49,615 bases of DNA from BPIH01 sp042408925 (GTDB lineage Bacteria > Chloroflexota > Limnocylindria > Limnocylindrales > CSP1-4), in assembly GCA_042408925.1 (NCBI GenBank), contig JBHOQO010000043.1, positions 1 through 49,615 of the forward strand, in the 5' to 3' direction. The position numbers and the translations under genes were made by a program. Below, piece by piece: positions 37,225-45,313 of this stretch; the stretch's first letter is position 1; each line of letters starts with the position of its first letter. The notes under the pieces are model-generated. The model had not been told where the DNA came from. It saw only the letters and a list, made by a program, of their open reading frames with translations, and ran no database searches.

Positions 37225-38943
37225 CTAGGGTCGCGACGGGGGCGGTCCGTCGAGGGTCCGTCGGACGGCCCGGGCGAGGGCGTCCCCGGTGAACGGCTTC
37301 CCGAGGAAGGCCGTCCCGGGCCCGGCGATCCCGCGCCCCGCGACGCCGTTCTCGGTGAAGCCGGAGATGTAGAGGACCCGCAGTGTCGGGCGGTCGGCGA
37401 GGAGCCGGGCGGCGAGCTGGTGGCCCTGGAGGCCGGGCATCGTCACGTCGGTGACGAGGAGATCGATCGGTCCGCGCACGGCCTCGGCAACGGCGATCGC
37501 CTCGTCCGGTCCGGGCGCCTCGAGGACCCGGTAGCCGAGCCCCTCGAGCGTTCGGACCGCGAAGCGTCGGACCGCCTCCTCGTCCTCGACGAGAAGGATC
37601 GTCTCCGAGCCGGTCAGGCTCCCGGTCGAGCCCGACTCCGTCGAGGGGCCCCCGGCGTCGGGCTCGGTGCCAACCCGCGGGAGGTAGACCTTGAAGCTCG
37701 TTCCGTGCCCGGGCTCGCTGTAGACGTAGATGGAGCCGCCGGACTGCTTCACGATCCCGTAGACCGTCGCCAGGCCCATCCCCGTTCCCTGGCCGGGAGG
37801 CTTCGTCGTAAAGAAGGGCTCGAAGATCCGACCGCGGACCGCCTCGTCGATGCCGGTCCCGGTGTCGGAGACGGTGAGGACGACGTGGGGGCCGGCGGTC
37901 GCGTCGACGTGGTTCGCCACGTACGCGGCGTCGAGGTCGGCGTTGGCGACCTCGATGAGAAGCCGCCCGCCTTCGGGCATCGCGTCCCGGGCGTTCACGG
38001 CGAGGTTCACGATGACCTGCTCGAACTGGGAGGGATCGACCCTGATCCGCCCGACGCCCGGGGCGACGCTCGTGACGACCTCGATGTGCTCGCCGAGGAG
38101 GCGCCGGAGGAGCGGCACGATCCCCTCGACGACCTCCGCCGGGTCGACGACGGCCGGCCGGAGGAGCTGGCGCCGCCCGAAGGCGAGGAGCTGGCGAACG
38201 AGCTCGGTCGCCCGATCGGCAGCGGCGACGATCTGCTCGACGTCCGCGCGGTTCGGGTCGTCGGGCGGGAGGTTGCCGAGGACGAGCTCGGCGTAGCCCC
38301 GGATCGCGGTCAGGAGGTTGTTGAAGTCGTGGGCGATCCCGCCGGCGAGCTGGCCGACCGCCTCGAGGCGCTGGGCCTGACGGAGCTGGTCCTCGAGCTG
38401 GCGCTGCTCGGTGACGTCCTGCATCGTCCCTCGGATGCGGTGGACGCGGCCGGCCTCGTCCTGTTCGGCGATCCCGTTGCTCAGGACCCAGCCGTGGGTC
38501 CCGTCGGGCCGGACGAACTCGAGCTCCAGGTGCCACGGTTCGCCGGTCGCCACCGCCCGCTCGACGGCCTCCCCGATGCGGGCGACGCTCTCGGGCGTGA
38601 AGATCCGGCCGATCTCGGCGAGATCGATCGGCGGCCCCGCCGGATCGAGGCCGAGGATCCGGTACATCTCGGCCGACCAGGTGGCGCGACCCGTCGCCGG
38701 ATCGAGGGTCCAGCTGCCGATCCGGGCGATCTGCTCGGCGAACTCGAGATCGCGGGCGGTCTGCGCCAGCCGGGCAACGAGCTCGGCTGGCTCGCCCTCG
38801 GGATCCGAGGGCACGGCTCCGGCCGGATCCGGTCGCGCGCCGGTCTCGCCTTCCTCGGCGAGTCCGCCGGCCGCGACGGAGGATCCCGGCTCGAGGTCGG
38901 GTCTGGCCTCGGGTCGATCGCGGGGCTCGCCTGGGTCGGGCAC
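37225..38943 (-). CDS. Hybrid sensor histidine kinase (PAS-HisKA-HATPase-REC)
   Basis: A 572-residue hybrid kinase without membrane segments, so probably a cytoplasmic sensor. A PAS domain (about 70-185; IGSWTLDPATGRATWSAEMY, VRPDGTHGWV, RIRGTMQDVTEQ) is followed by a HisKA dimer domain with phospho-acceptor H205 (GGIAHDFNNLL). The ATPase domain has NLAVNARDAMPEGG (N box), VSDTGTGID and GTGMGLATVYGIVKQSGG. The C-terminal receiver has acidic VEDEEAVR, phospho-acceptor D499 (LLVTDVTMPG) and KPF. This PAS-kinase-REC layout resembles NtrB/blue-light-type hybrid kinases. The signal is unknown and no response-regulator gene is adjacent. GTG at 38943 has an AGAGAGG box upstream. Confidence 0.93.
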   Translation of the reverse strand: MPDPGEPRDRPEARPDLEPGSSVAAGGLAEEGETGARPDPAGAVPSDPEGEPAELVARLAQTARDLEFAEQIARIGSWTLDPATGRATWSAEMYRILGLDPAGPPIDLAEIGRIFTPESVARIGEAVERAVATGEPWHLELEFVRPDGTHGWVLSNGIAEQDEAGRVHRIRGTMQDVTEQRQLEDQLRQAQRLEAVGQLAGGIAHDFNNLLTAIRGYAELVLGNLPPDDPNRADVEQIVAAADRATELVRQLLAFGRRQLLRPAVVDPAEVVEGIVPLLRRLLGEHIEVVTSVAPGVGRIRVDPSQFEQVIVNLAVNARDAMPEGGRLLIEVANADLDAAYVANHVDATAGPHVVLTVSDTGTGIDEAVRGRIFEPFFTTKPPGQGTGMGLATVYGIVKQSGGSIYVYSEPGHGTSFKVYLPRVGTEPDAGGPSTESGSTGSLTGSETILLVEDEEAVRRFAVRTLEGLGYRVLEAPGPDEAIAVAEAVRGPIDLLVTDVTMPGLQGHQLAARLLADRPTLRVLYISGFTENGVAGRGIAGPGTAFLGKPFTGDALARAVRRTLDGPPPSRP

Positions 38944-39140
38944 GGGACCTCTCTGCGGCTGCGGCGGGCTGGTTCGGCCGGCCGAGTCCGGCGCGGCGCG
39001 AGGCTTGGGTACCGGCAAGGGTAGCCGGCCTGGTGCGTCCGGGCAACGCCGTTCCGGTGTCCGGTCGGCATCCCGATCGCCGTGCGCGGGGAACAGCAAA
39101 CCCGGGGCAGAGGCGTCGGGGGATCGTCCCGTTCGGCCGC

Positions 39141-39178
39141 TTCGGTGCGGACCGAACACTTCGGTGCGGACCGAACAC
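39141..39178. repeat. 19-bp tandem repeat (two exact copies)
   Basis: TTCGGTGCGGACCGAACAC occurs at 39141-39159 and again at 39160-39178 with no spacer. Each copy contains the small palindrome TTCGGT-GCGG-ACCGAA. The second copy overlaps the left arm of the inverted repeat that follows. It may be an operator pair or part of a repetitive intergenic element. Confidence 0.85.
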
Positions 39179-39238
39179 CAAACGACGGGAACCAGGACTA
39201 CCAACGCCGCGCCTGCGGCCGGTTTGGTGTTCGGAGCG
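39167..39238. repeat. Long inverted repeat (hairpin) in intergenic DNA
   Basis: CCGAACACCAAAC (39171-39183) pairs exactly with GTTTGGTGTTCGG (39222-39234). The pairing extends outward with a further 4 bp (about 39165-39168 with 39237-39240) across a 2-nt internal loop. The 38-nt loop contains no gene. The left arm reuses part of the adjacent 19-bp tandem repeat. It may be a mobile hairpin-type element, a cis-acting RNA structure or a kinase-side terminator. Confidence 0.7.
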
Positions 39239-39338
39239 CACGCCCGGAAGGGATGCGCCCCGCCATCCGTGCCGCCCAGGCCTCGATACCATGGTCGCCC
39301 GTGCCACTGGCTGCCAGGCGGAAAGGAGTCCTAGGCGG

Positions 39339-40226
39339 ATGCGGATCGGTGTCATCGTCCCCCAGGGCTGGACCGGCGAATACGACGGCTGGGACCCGGT
39401 CCGGGCCTGGGCCCGGACCGTCGAGGTCGCGCAGTCAGCCGAGCGCCTCGGCTTCGAGTCGATCTGGTGCTTCGACCATTTCCACACCGTACCCGAGCCG
39501 AAGGACGAGCTCACCTTCGAGTCCTTCGTCCTCCTCTCGGCCCTCGCCCGCGAGACGACCCGAGTCCGCCTCGGCCAGATCGTCGTCTGCAACGGCTTTC
39601 GGAACCCGGCCCTGACGGCGAAGATGGCCGGCACCCTCGACGTCGTCGCCGGCGGCCGCTACGAGCTGGGGATCGGGGCCGGCTGGAAGGAGGACGAGTG
39701 GCTCGCCTACGGCTACGGCTTCCCGCCGACCCGGGAACGCCTCGCCGCCCTCGCCGATGGCCTCGAAGTCATCACCCGGATGCTCGCCCCCGGCCGGGCG
39801 AGCTACGAGGGCCGCTACGCCCGGGTCGCCGGAGCGATCAACCTCCCGCGAGGGCTTCAGGAGCCGCGGATCCCGATCATGGTCGGCGGGAACGGGCCGA
39901 ACGTGACCTGGCGCCTTGCGGCCCGCTTCGCCGACGAGCTGAACCTCGACGGCCTGAAGCCGGCCGAGGTCGAGGCGGCGCTGCCGGTCATTCGGACCCG
40001 CTGCGCGGAGATCGGGCGCGATCCGGCCTCGCTCGCCGTCTCCGTTCACGTCTGGTGGGGGCGCCGGGACTGGCGAACGCCCGGGCAGGGCCGGCGGGAC
40101 CTCCTCCGCGCCTACGCCGACCTCGGGGTCCGGCGGGTCATCGGCCTCCTCCAGGCGACGGCGACCGACGACGGCGCCCTCGAGGCGCTCGCCGACGACG
40201 CCGCTGCCGCCGGGGTGATGGGGTAG
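39339..40226 (+). CDS. LLM-class F420-dependent oxidoreductase
   Basis: A 295-residue luciferase-like monooxygenase fold. Conserved parts are FESIWCFDHFHTVPEP near residue 40, the TTRVRLGQIVVCNGFRNPAL stretch with AKMAGTLDVVAGGRYELGIG (F420/FMN-binding barrel), GAGWKEDEWLAYG, and IPIMVGGNGPNVTWRLAARF. Such proteins oxidise or reduce many substrates with coenzyme F420 (or FMN); sequence alone does not fix the substrate. The ATG at 39339 follows an AAAGGAG box. It stands alone, convergent with merA. F420 use fits Actinobacteriota and Chloroflexota. Confidence 0.9.
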   Translation: MRIGVIVPQGWTGEYDGWDPVRAWARTVEVAQSAERLGFESIWCFDHFHTVPEPKDELTFESFVLLSALARETTRVRLGQIVVCNGFRNPALTAKMAGTLDVVAGGRYELGIGAGWKEDEWLAYGYGFPPTRERLAALADGLEVITRMLAPGRASYEGRYARVAGAINLPRGLQEPRIPIMVGGNGPNVTWRLAARFADELNLDGLKPAEVEAALPVIRTRCAEIGRDPASLAVSVHVWWGRRDWRTPGQGRRDLLRAYADLGVRRVIGLLQATATDDGALEALADDAAAAGVMG

Positions 40227-40266
40227 GGGATGACCCCGGGCTTCCGACGGCGGCTCGGCGGGGCGC

Positions 40267-41691
40267 CTACTCGGCGCAGCAGGAGAGCTTGGAGACGTCG
40301 CGGCTGAAGGCCTGGGCGCCGATCTTGAGCGCCTCGGCCATCGTCGGGTAGACGTGGATGAGGTCGATGAAGTCGGTGAGGGTCGCCCGGAAGCGGAGCG
40401 CCATCGCCGCCTCGTGGATGACCTCCGGGGCGGCTTCGCCGACCATGTGGACGCCCAGGACCCGTTCGTCGAGGGTCGAGACGATGAACTTCACGAGCCC
40501 CTCGGTCCGGTGGATCGCCCCGGCCCGGGGAACGTGCTCGAGGGGCGTCACCGCGACGGCGGCCGGCAGGTGGCGGGCCCGAACTTCGGCCTCGGTGAGG
40601 CCGACGGTCCCGATCGGCGGGTCGGTGAAAACGGCCCGGGGGATGACGGTTCCGTCGAAGCGACGCCCGGCTCCGGCGAAGGCGTTCTCGGCGACGATCC
40701 GGCCCTGCCGGGCCCCGACGGGGGTCGCCATCTGGGAGCCGTGCTGGCGGCCGATGACGTCTCCGGCGGCCCAGATCCCGGGCTGGCTCGTCCGGAGCTC
40801 GGGGTCGACGCGGACGAAGCCGGCGGCATCGGTCGCGACGCCGGCCGCCTCCAGATCGAGGTCGTCGGTGTTCGGTCGCCGCCCGGTCGCGACGAGGAGC
40901 CGCTCGCCGCGGACGATCCGATCGCCGCGGTCGGTCTCGAGGGCGACGGCGACGGAGCGCTCGTCGCCCGTCACCCCTTCGATCCGGGCACCCTCGACGA
41001 CCTCGATCCCCTCGGCCCGAAAGACATCGGCGATGGTGGCGCCGATCTCGGGCTCGAAGCCACGGAGCAGTTGCGAGCGGGCGACGACGGTGACCGAACT
41101 CCCGAGGCGGGCGAAGAGCTGGGCGAGCTCGACGGCGACGTAGCCGCTGCCGAGGACGACGAGGGAGGCCGGCAGCTCGAGGACCCGTCCGGGCTCGTCG
41201 GCGTCGAGGAGGTCGCTCGTCAGGTACGGAACCGCCGCGAGGCCCGGGATCGGCGGGATCGCCGGCCGGGAGCCGGTGGCGATGAGGATCTGGGCGGCTC
41301 GGACCGTCGTCCCGTCGAGGGCCACCGTGGACGGATCGACAAAGCGGGCCGACCCGCTCAGGACCTCGACCCCGTCGAGGGCCTCGGCGACGGCAGCGTA
41401 CTTCTTCGCCCGGTAGGCGTGGACGACGTCGTCCTTCTGGGCGACAAGGCGGGCGCCGTCGACCTCGATCCGGGCCGGCGCGAGCCCCTCGTAGCGGGGA
41501 TGGGCCGCCTCGTGGACGATCCGAGCGGCTTCGATGAGGTTCTTCGACGGGAGGCAGCCGCGGTTCGCGCACGTCCCGCCGAGGGTCCGCCGTTCGACCA
41601 TGGCGACCCGGGCGCCGAGGTCGTGGGCGGCGATGGCGGCGGCGAAGGCGGTGGAACCCGAGCCGAGGATGAGGAGATCGGGGTCGGCCAC
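40267..41691 (-). CDS. merA: Mercury(II) reductase MerA (lacking N-terminal HMA domain)
   Basis: A 474-residue FAD/NAD(P)H disulfide oxidoreductase. The FAD motif is LILGSGSTAFAAAI; the redox-active pair is C41/C46 in GGTCANRGCLPSKN; the NAD(P) motif is VVLGSGYVAVELAQ; and IWAAGDVIG closes the FAD site. The C-terminus ends KLSCCAE, giving the vicinal C471-C472 that hands Hg(II) to the active site and separates MerA from lipoamide dehydrogenase. The optional N-terminal HMA domain is missing, but a separate HMA protein gene lies 3 bp upstream. It should reduce Hg(II) to volatile Hg(0). The start is GTG at 41691. No merT or merB is visible nearby. Confidence 0.93.
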   Translation of the reverse strand: MADPDLLILGSGSTAFAAAIAAHDLGARVAMVERRTLGGTCANRGCLPSKNLIEAARIVHEAAHPRYEGLAPARIEVDGARLVAQKDDVVHAYRAKKYAAVAEALDGVEVLSGSARFVDPSTVALDGTTVRAAQILIATGSRPAIPPIPGLAAVPYLTSDLLDADEPGRVLELPASLVVLGSGYVAVELAQLFARLGSSVTVVARSQLLRGFEPEIGATIADVFRAEGIEVVEGARIEGVTGDERSVAVALETDRGDRIVRGERLLVATGRRPNTDDLDLEAAGVATDAAGFVRVDPELRTSQPGIWAAGDVIGRQHGSQMATPVGARQGRIVAENAFAGAGRRFDGTVIPRAVFTDPPIGTVGLTEAEVRARHLPAAVAVTPLEHVPRAGAIHRTEGLVKFIVSTLDERVLGVHMVGEAAPEVIHEAAMALRFRATLTDFIDLIHVYPTMAEALKIGAQAFSRDVSKLSCCAE

Positions 41692-41694
41692 CGG

Positions 41695-42000
41695 TCAGGC
41701 CTCGGTCGTTCCGGACGCCGGCCCCGCGCCGGCCTCGGCACCGACGGGTCGGCGAGCGCGCTCGAAGGCGTTGTAGCGGTGACCGGCCGGCGGCCCGGCC
41801 TCGCGGACCGCGGCGGCCAGACTGCCGCCGGGGACGTCCGCCCGGGCACGGACGACGGCGCTCCGGGAGGCGAGGTCGACGGACGCCTCCTCGACGCCGG
41901 GGACGGATTCGAGGGCCGTCTTCACGCGGACGACGCAGTCGTCGCAGGTCATGCCGCCGACGCCGAGGTCGATGAGGACGAGGGGGCTCGTGTTCTGCAT
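41695..42000 (-). CDS. HMA-domain metal-binding protein upstream of merA
   Basis: A 101-residue protein with one heavy-metal-associated domain: GVGGMTCDDCVVRVKTALES (C19 and C22 bind the metal), then VPGVEEASVDLASRSAVVRA. The C-terminal ~30 residues are Pro/Ala/Gly rich. There is no signal peptide, so unlike periplasmic MerP it should act in the cytosol. It is placed as the missing N-terminal domain of MerA and probably delivers Hg(II) to it. The GMTCxxC loop fits Hg or Cu. ATG at 42000 has a GGAGA box. It is the first gene of the two-gene mercury operon. Confidence 0.9.
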   Translation of the reverse strand: MQNTSPLVLIDLGVGGMTCDDCVVRVKTALESVPGVEEASVDLASRSAVVRARADVPGGSLAAAVREAGPPAGHRYNAFERARRPVGAEAGAGPASGTTEA

Positions 42001-42015
42001 GGTTCAGGTCTCCAT

Positions 42016-42031
42016 ATACGATCTAGCGTAT
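42016..42031. promoter_or_regulatory. Inverted repeat in the merA operon promoter
   Basis: ATACG-ATCTAG-CGTAT has perfect 5-bp arms about 20 bp upstream of the HMA protein ATG. The 16-mer resembles ATACGGTAGCGAGTAT (45774-45789), which overlaps the promoter of the ArsR-family gene: 11 of 16 positions agree. Both are candidate binding sites for that repressor. Confidence 0.45.
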
Positions 42032-42469
42032 TCATAGCCTACCACGCCGCGGTTCGCCCTGCAAGCCCGGCGAGGCGCTCCGCGGCTGCCCGTGCGGTGC
42101 AGGACCGGTGGCGTCGCGGAACCATCCCTTCTGCGGTGCTGGCTTCGGCCGCCACGGGCCGGGGTCGACGGGCTGCGGCGACGCGTCGGGACCAGGAGTG
42201 GTTCCAGGTTCCGTCGAGCCGCAGGGGGCGCACGTGGAGGAGGGGGCTGGCTCCGCGCCGGAACGAGCGCGTGCTACGCCCCGTGAAGCGACGGGCGATG
42301 GCGAAGTCGATCGCCGTCTCGATCGGGCCGGAGGAGGCGAGGGGGACGAGCCGGTCGTTCTCGATCCGGGGGCGCCCGGTGCCGCCTCGGCTGCCGGGCC
42401 GGCAAGGAGCTCGCCGAGCCGCTCGGTGTCGCGGCGGGCCCGCGTCGACCGGCCCCACCCGCCGATCCT

Positions 42470-42689
42470 GTGCACCCGGTGCACGGTTCCGGCGGCGGCG
42501 TGCACGGGGTGCACATCGTCGCGCCTCCGGGCCCCGGCACCCCTCGTCGGCGTGCACCCCCGACACGAATCCGACATCCCGGCCGCTCGGCCGCTGCCGG
42601 CCTGCCGACCGCGTGCACCCCATGCACAGAACCGACAGGCCGGCCGCCTCGGGGGCCGACCGGGGACCCAGAATGTGCACCGGGTGCAC
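42470..42689. repeat. Array of five GTGCAC-N3-(G/A)TGCAC palindromes
   Basis: The 15-bp element GTGCAC-N3-GTGCAC occurs at 42470-42484 (spacer CCG), 42500-42514 (GGG) and 42675-42689 (CGG), with one-mismatch GTGCAC-CCC-ATGCAC at 42613-42627 and a degenerate copy GTGCACCCCCGACAC at 42552-42566. Starts are 30, 52, 61 and 62 bp apart. Each intact copy is a DNA palindrome and can also fold as a 6-bp RNA hairpin with a 3-nt loop. The spacing does not fit CRISPR. Confidence 0.85.
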
Positions 42690-42765
42690 GCGCCCGCGAC
42701 CGGGCGCGGGAGCGGGTCGGCCGCCGCCGGCACGGATGTCGGGTGCGTACGCGGCGACCCGCATA

Positions 42766-42797
42766 GGTTGCCTCCTGGCAACCGTGTCTGCTATCCT
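42766..42797 (+). promoter_or_regulatory. marR promoter with overlapping operator
   Basis: -35 TTGCCT (42768-42773) and -10 TATCCT (42792-42797, extended TGCTATCCT) are 18 bp apart. A perfect 7-bp inverted repeat GGTTGCC-TCCT-GGCAACC (42766-42783) covers the -35, as expected for an autorepressing MarR protein. The -10 ends 7 nt before the marR ATG, so the transcript should be leaderless. Confidence 0.78.
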
Positions 42798-42804
42798 TCG
42801 GGCG

Positions 42805-43239
42805 ATGTCAGCCCCGCACCTGACCGACGTCCTCGACCGCCTCGTGGCGGCCGGGGTCGCGGCGACGGCGCGCGCCCTCACCGAGGCGACCCCGAGCCAT
42901 GACCTCTCCTTCCCCCAATGGCGCGCCCTCCTCGTCGTCGGCGAGGCCCCCGACGGGCTGACCGTCAGCCAGGTCGCCGCCCGACTCGGGGTGACGATCC
43001 CGGCGACGAGCCGCCAGCTCCGCCGGCTCGCCCGTCGCGGGCTCCTCGAGATCCGGCCCGACGTAGCCGACCGCCGGGCTGCGAGGGTCCGCCTGACCGA
43101 GGACGGGGCGGCGCTCCGGGACGCGGTCCTGACTCGGAGACGGGAGCGGATCGCCGAGCTCGTCGGATCCCGTCCGATCCCCGCGCGGACCCTCGCCGAG
43201 CTCGAACGGATCGCCGCCACGCTCGACGCGCTTCGGTGA
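42805..43239 (+). CDS. MarR-family transcriptional regulator
   Basis: A 144-residue winged-helix regulator. The core reads DLSFPQWRALLVVGEAPDGL, TVSQVAARLGVTIPATSRQL, RRLARRGLLEIRPDVADRRA and ARVRLTEDGAALRDAV, with recognition helix and a DRR wing typical of MarR. The ligand is unknown. It is preceded by an inverted repeat over its own -35 and overlaps the chloride-channel gene by 4 bp (GTGA), so it probably represses itself and the channel. Confidence 0.93.
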   Translation: MSAPHLTDVLDRLVAAGVAATARALTEATPSHDLSFPQWRALLVVGEAPDGLTVSQVAARLGVTIPATSRQLRRLARRGLLEIRPDVADRRAARVRLTEDGAALRDAVLTRRRERIAELVGSRPIPARTLAELERIAATLDALR

Positions 43240-45284
43240 TCCGGCAGCCGAGCCGGTGGCTCGTCGGAGCCCGTCGAGGGCTTCGGCAGGCCACGTATCT
43301 CCGCAAGTGGGTCGTCCTCGGGGCGCTCATCGGGGTCATCGCCGGGGTCGGGGCCGTCGTCTTCTATCACGCCCTCGAGCTGGCGACCAGCCTCTTGCTC
43401 GGGCTGCTGGCCGGCTACGAGCCGGCCCGGCCGCTCGGAGAGGGCGGGACGGGTTTCACGGCGCCGGTCCGACCCTGGGCGATCCCCTTCGTCGTCGCCC
43501 TCGGCGGGCTGATCTCCGGGATCATCGTGACCCGGCTCGCGCCGGAGGCCGAGGGCCACGGAACCGACGCCGCCATCGCCGCCTTCCATCACGGGCCGCG
43601 GCGGATCCGGAGTCGGGTGCCGCTCGTGAAGCTCGTCGCCTCGGCGGTCACGATCGGTTCCGGCGGGTCGGGGGGCCGCGAGGGCCCGACGGCCCAGATC
43701 GGAGCCGCCTTCGGTTCGTGGCTCGCCCGGACCCTCGACCTCGACGCCCGGGATGCCCGGATCGCCGTCGCCTCGGGGATGGCCGCCGGGATCGGGGCGA
43801 TCTTTCGGGCGCCCCTCGGCGGCGCGGTCCTGGGGGCCGAGATCCCGTACCGGGAAGACGTCGAGGCGGACGTCCTCGTCCCGTCGTTCATCGCCTCGGT
43901 CGTTGCCTTCTCGATCTTCGGGGCCTTCGTCGGGTACGACCCGATCTTCGGACGCGTGACCGGCCCGGGCTTCGCGGCCCCGCTCCAGCTCGGCTACTAC
44001 GCCCTCATCGGCATCGCCGCCGGGCTCGTGGGGCGCCTCTACGTCGCCTCGTTCTACGGAACGACGCGCTGGTTCCAGCAATCGTCGCTGCCGCCGGCCC
44101 TGCGGCCCGCCCTCGCCGGCTTCCTCGTCGGCGTCCTCGGCATCGCCATGCCGGGGGCCCTCGGGACCGGCTACGGCTGGATCCAGGCGGGGTTCGACCG
44201 AGCGAGCCTCCTCGACATCCCGCTTTGGGTCGTCCTCCTCCTGCCCTTCGCGAAGATCGTCGCGACCTCGCTCTCGATCGGTTCCGGCGGTTCGGGCGGC
44301 ATCTTCGGCCCGGGGATGGTCATCGGCGGGCTCCTCGGCGCCGGGATCTGGCGGCTCCTCGAGCCGATCGCCCCGGCGATCCCGGCCGACCCGGCGCCGT
44401 TCGTCATCGTCGCCATGATGGCCCTCTTCGGCAGCGTTGCCCACGCCCCGCTCGCCGTCATGCTCATGGTCGCCGAGATGACGGGAAACCTGGCGATGCT
44501 CGCCCCGGCGATGCTCGCCGTCGGGCTGGCGACGATCGTCGTCGGCGATCGAACGATCTACCGCAGCCAGCTCCGGAACCGGGCCGAATCACCGGCCCAC
44601 CGGTTCCGCTTCGCCATGCCGCTCATGGCCTCCCTCGTCGCCGGCGACGCGGCCCGCTCGCCGCGGCTCGTCCTTCGGGACGACACTCCGGTCGGGGTCG
44701 CCCGGGCTCGGCTGGCGGCCGCCGAGGTCCCGGGGGCCCCGGTCGTCGGAGCCGACGGCATGTATCGGGGCATCGTCACCGCCGACCGCCTCGCGGCGGC
44801 CGACGAAACGAGCCCCGTCGGCGACGTCGCCGTCGACGCCCCGACGATCTCGGCCGAGGATGCCCTGGACGACGCCCTCGGGGCCCTCGCCGACCATCAC
44901 CTCAGCTGGATCCCCGTCCTCGACGGCGGGCGGCTCTGCGGTGTCCTGTCGGCTCGGGACGTCATGGCGGCCTATCGGCGGGCGCTGGCCGGCAGCGTCC
45001 GGCAGGTCCGCGGGGTCGGGGCCGGCGGCGTCCTTCTCGAGGCGGATCTCGGCGCCCGCTCGACCCTCGTCGGCCGGTCGGTCGCCGAGATCTCCTGGCC
45101 CCGGGACGTCATCGTCGTCGCCATCGAGCGCGACGGGGGCCTCGTCGTGCCGCGCGGCGGGGTCGTCTTCGAGGCCGGCGACCGGGTGTCGCTCTTCGCG
45201 GCGTCCGCCTCGGCCGAAGCGGCCCGGAGCCTTCTCGGGAGCAGGGCGACCGAGGAGATCCCCGAGGAGGCGCCGGCCGGCTGA
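43236..45284 (+). CDS. CLC-type chloride channel/antiporter with CBS and TrkA-C domains
   Basis: A 682-residue membrane protein. The CLC domain (about 20-450) has the selectivity loops GSGGSGGREGPTAQIG and SIGSGGSGGIFGPGMVIGG, plus ASGMAAGIGAIFRAPLGGAV. The cytoplasmic part has two CBS repeats (about 490-595; SWIPVLDGGRLCGVLSARDV) and a C-terminal TrkA-C/RCK-C-like domain (RSVAEISWPRDVIVVAIERD ... FEAGDRVSLFA). CLC proteins move Cl- passively or exchange it for H+. The Glu in GREGP is the conserved gating glutamate of the exchanger type. The TrkA-C tail suggests gating by a bound small molecule. The start is GTG at 43236, overlapping marR. Confidence 0.95.
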   Translation: MIRQPSRWLVGARRGLRQATYLRKWVVLGALIGVIAGVGAVVFYHALELATSLLLGLLAGYEPARPLGEGGTGFTAPVRPWAIPFVVALGGLISGIIVTRLAPEAEGHGTDAAIAAFHHGPRRIRSRVPLVKLVASAVTIGSGGSGGREGPTAQIGAAFGSWLARTLDLDARDARIAVASGMAAGIGAIFRAPLGGAVLGAEIPYREDVEADVLVPSFIASVVAFSIFGAFVGYDPIFGRVTGPGFAAPLQLGYYALIGIAAGLVGRLYVASFYGTTRWFQQSSLPPALRPALAGFLVGVLGIAMPGALGTGYGWIQAGFDRASLLDIPLWVVLLLPFAKIVATSLSIGSGGSGGIFGPGMVIGGLLGAGIWRLLEPIAPAIPADPAPFVIVAMMALFGSVAHAPLAVMLMVAEMTGNLAMLAPAMLAVGLATIVVGDRTIYRSQLRNRAESPAHRFRFAMPLMASLVAGDAARSPRLVLRDDTPVGVARARLAAAEVPGAPVVGADGMYRGIVTADRLAAADETSPVGDVAVDAPTISAEDALDDALGALADHHLSWIPVLDGGRLCGVLSARDVMAAYRRALAGSVRQVRGVGAGGVLLEADLGARSTLVGRSVAEISWPRDVIVVAIERDGGLVVPRGGVVFEAGDRVSLFAASASAEAARSLLGSRATEEIPEEAPAG

Positions 45285-45313
45285 CCTCGCCCCGTCCGCG
45301 GGCCCCGAGGAGC

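Larger units (their letters stand above)
38944..39338. other. Intergenic region with tandem and inverted repeats
   Basis: 395 bp between the divergent kinase and LLM genes. It contains a 19-bp tandem duplication, a long inverted repeat, a TACCAT hexamer near 39288 that could be the -10 of the oxidoreductase gene, and an AAAGGAG ribosome-binding site. Several short open frames cross it, but none has coding features. Confidence 0.6.
42001..42804. other. 804-bp divergent intergenic region with a palindrome array
   Basis: The region lies between the mercury operon and the marR-clc operon. Several open frames cross it on both strands, but their composition is repetitive (Cys-Thr-x-Cys-Thr from the GTGCAC repeats) and no frame is convincingly coding. 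It holds the mercury-operon promoter/operator (42016-42031), five GTGCAC-type palindromes (42470-42689) and the marR promoter/operator (42766-42797). A minus-strand stretch at about 42080-42440 (for example PLASSGPIETAIDFAIARRF) could be a gene remnant; I cannot name it. Confidence 0.6.

Noticed and set aside
42470..42689. CRISPR array
   Set aside because: The repeat units are only 15 bp, degenerate, irregularly spaced (30-62 bp) and there are no cas genes.
42032..42781. 249-codon minus-strand frame in the divergent region, with repeated Cys pairs suggesting a zinc protein
   Set aside because: The Cys pairs come from translating the GTGCAC palindromes and appear in several frames and on both strands; the frame has no conserved fold, start context or consistent register.
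42001..42804. Riboswitch or housekeeping RNA (tmRNA, RNase P RNA, SRP RNA) in the 800-bp gap
   Set aside because: None of the conserved sequence blocks of these RNAs was recognised. Only the short GTGCAC hairpins and operator repeats stand out.
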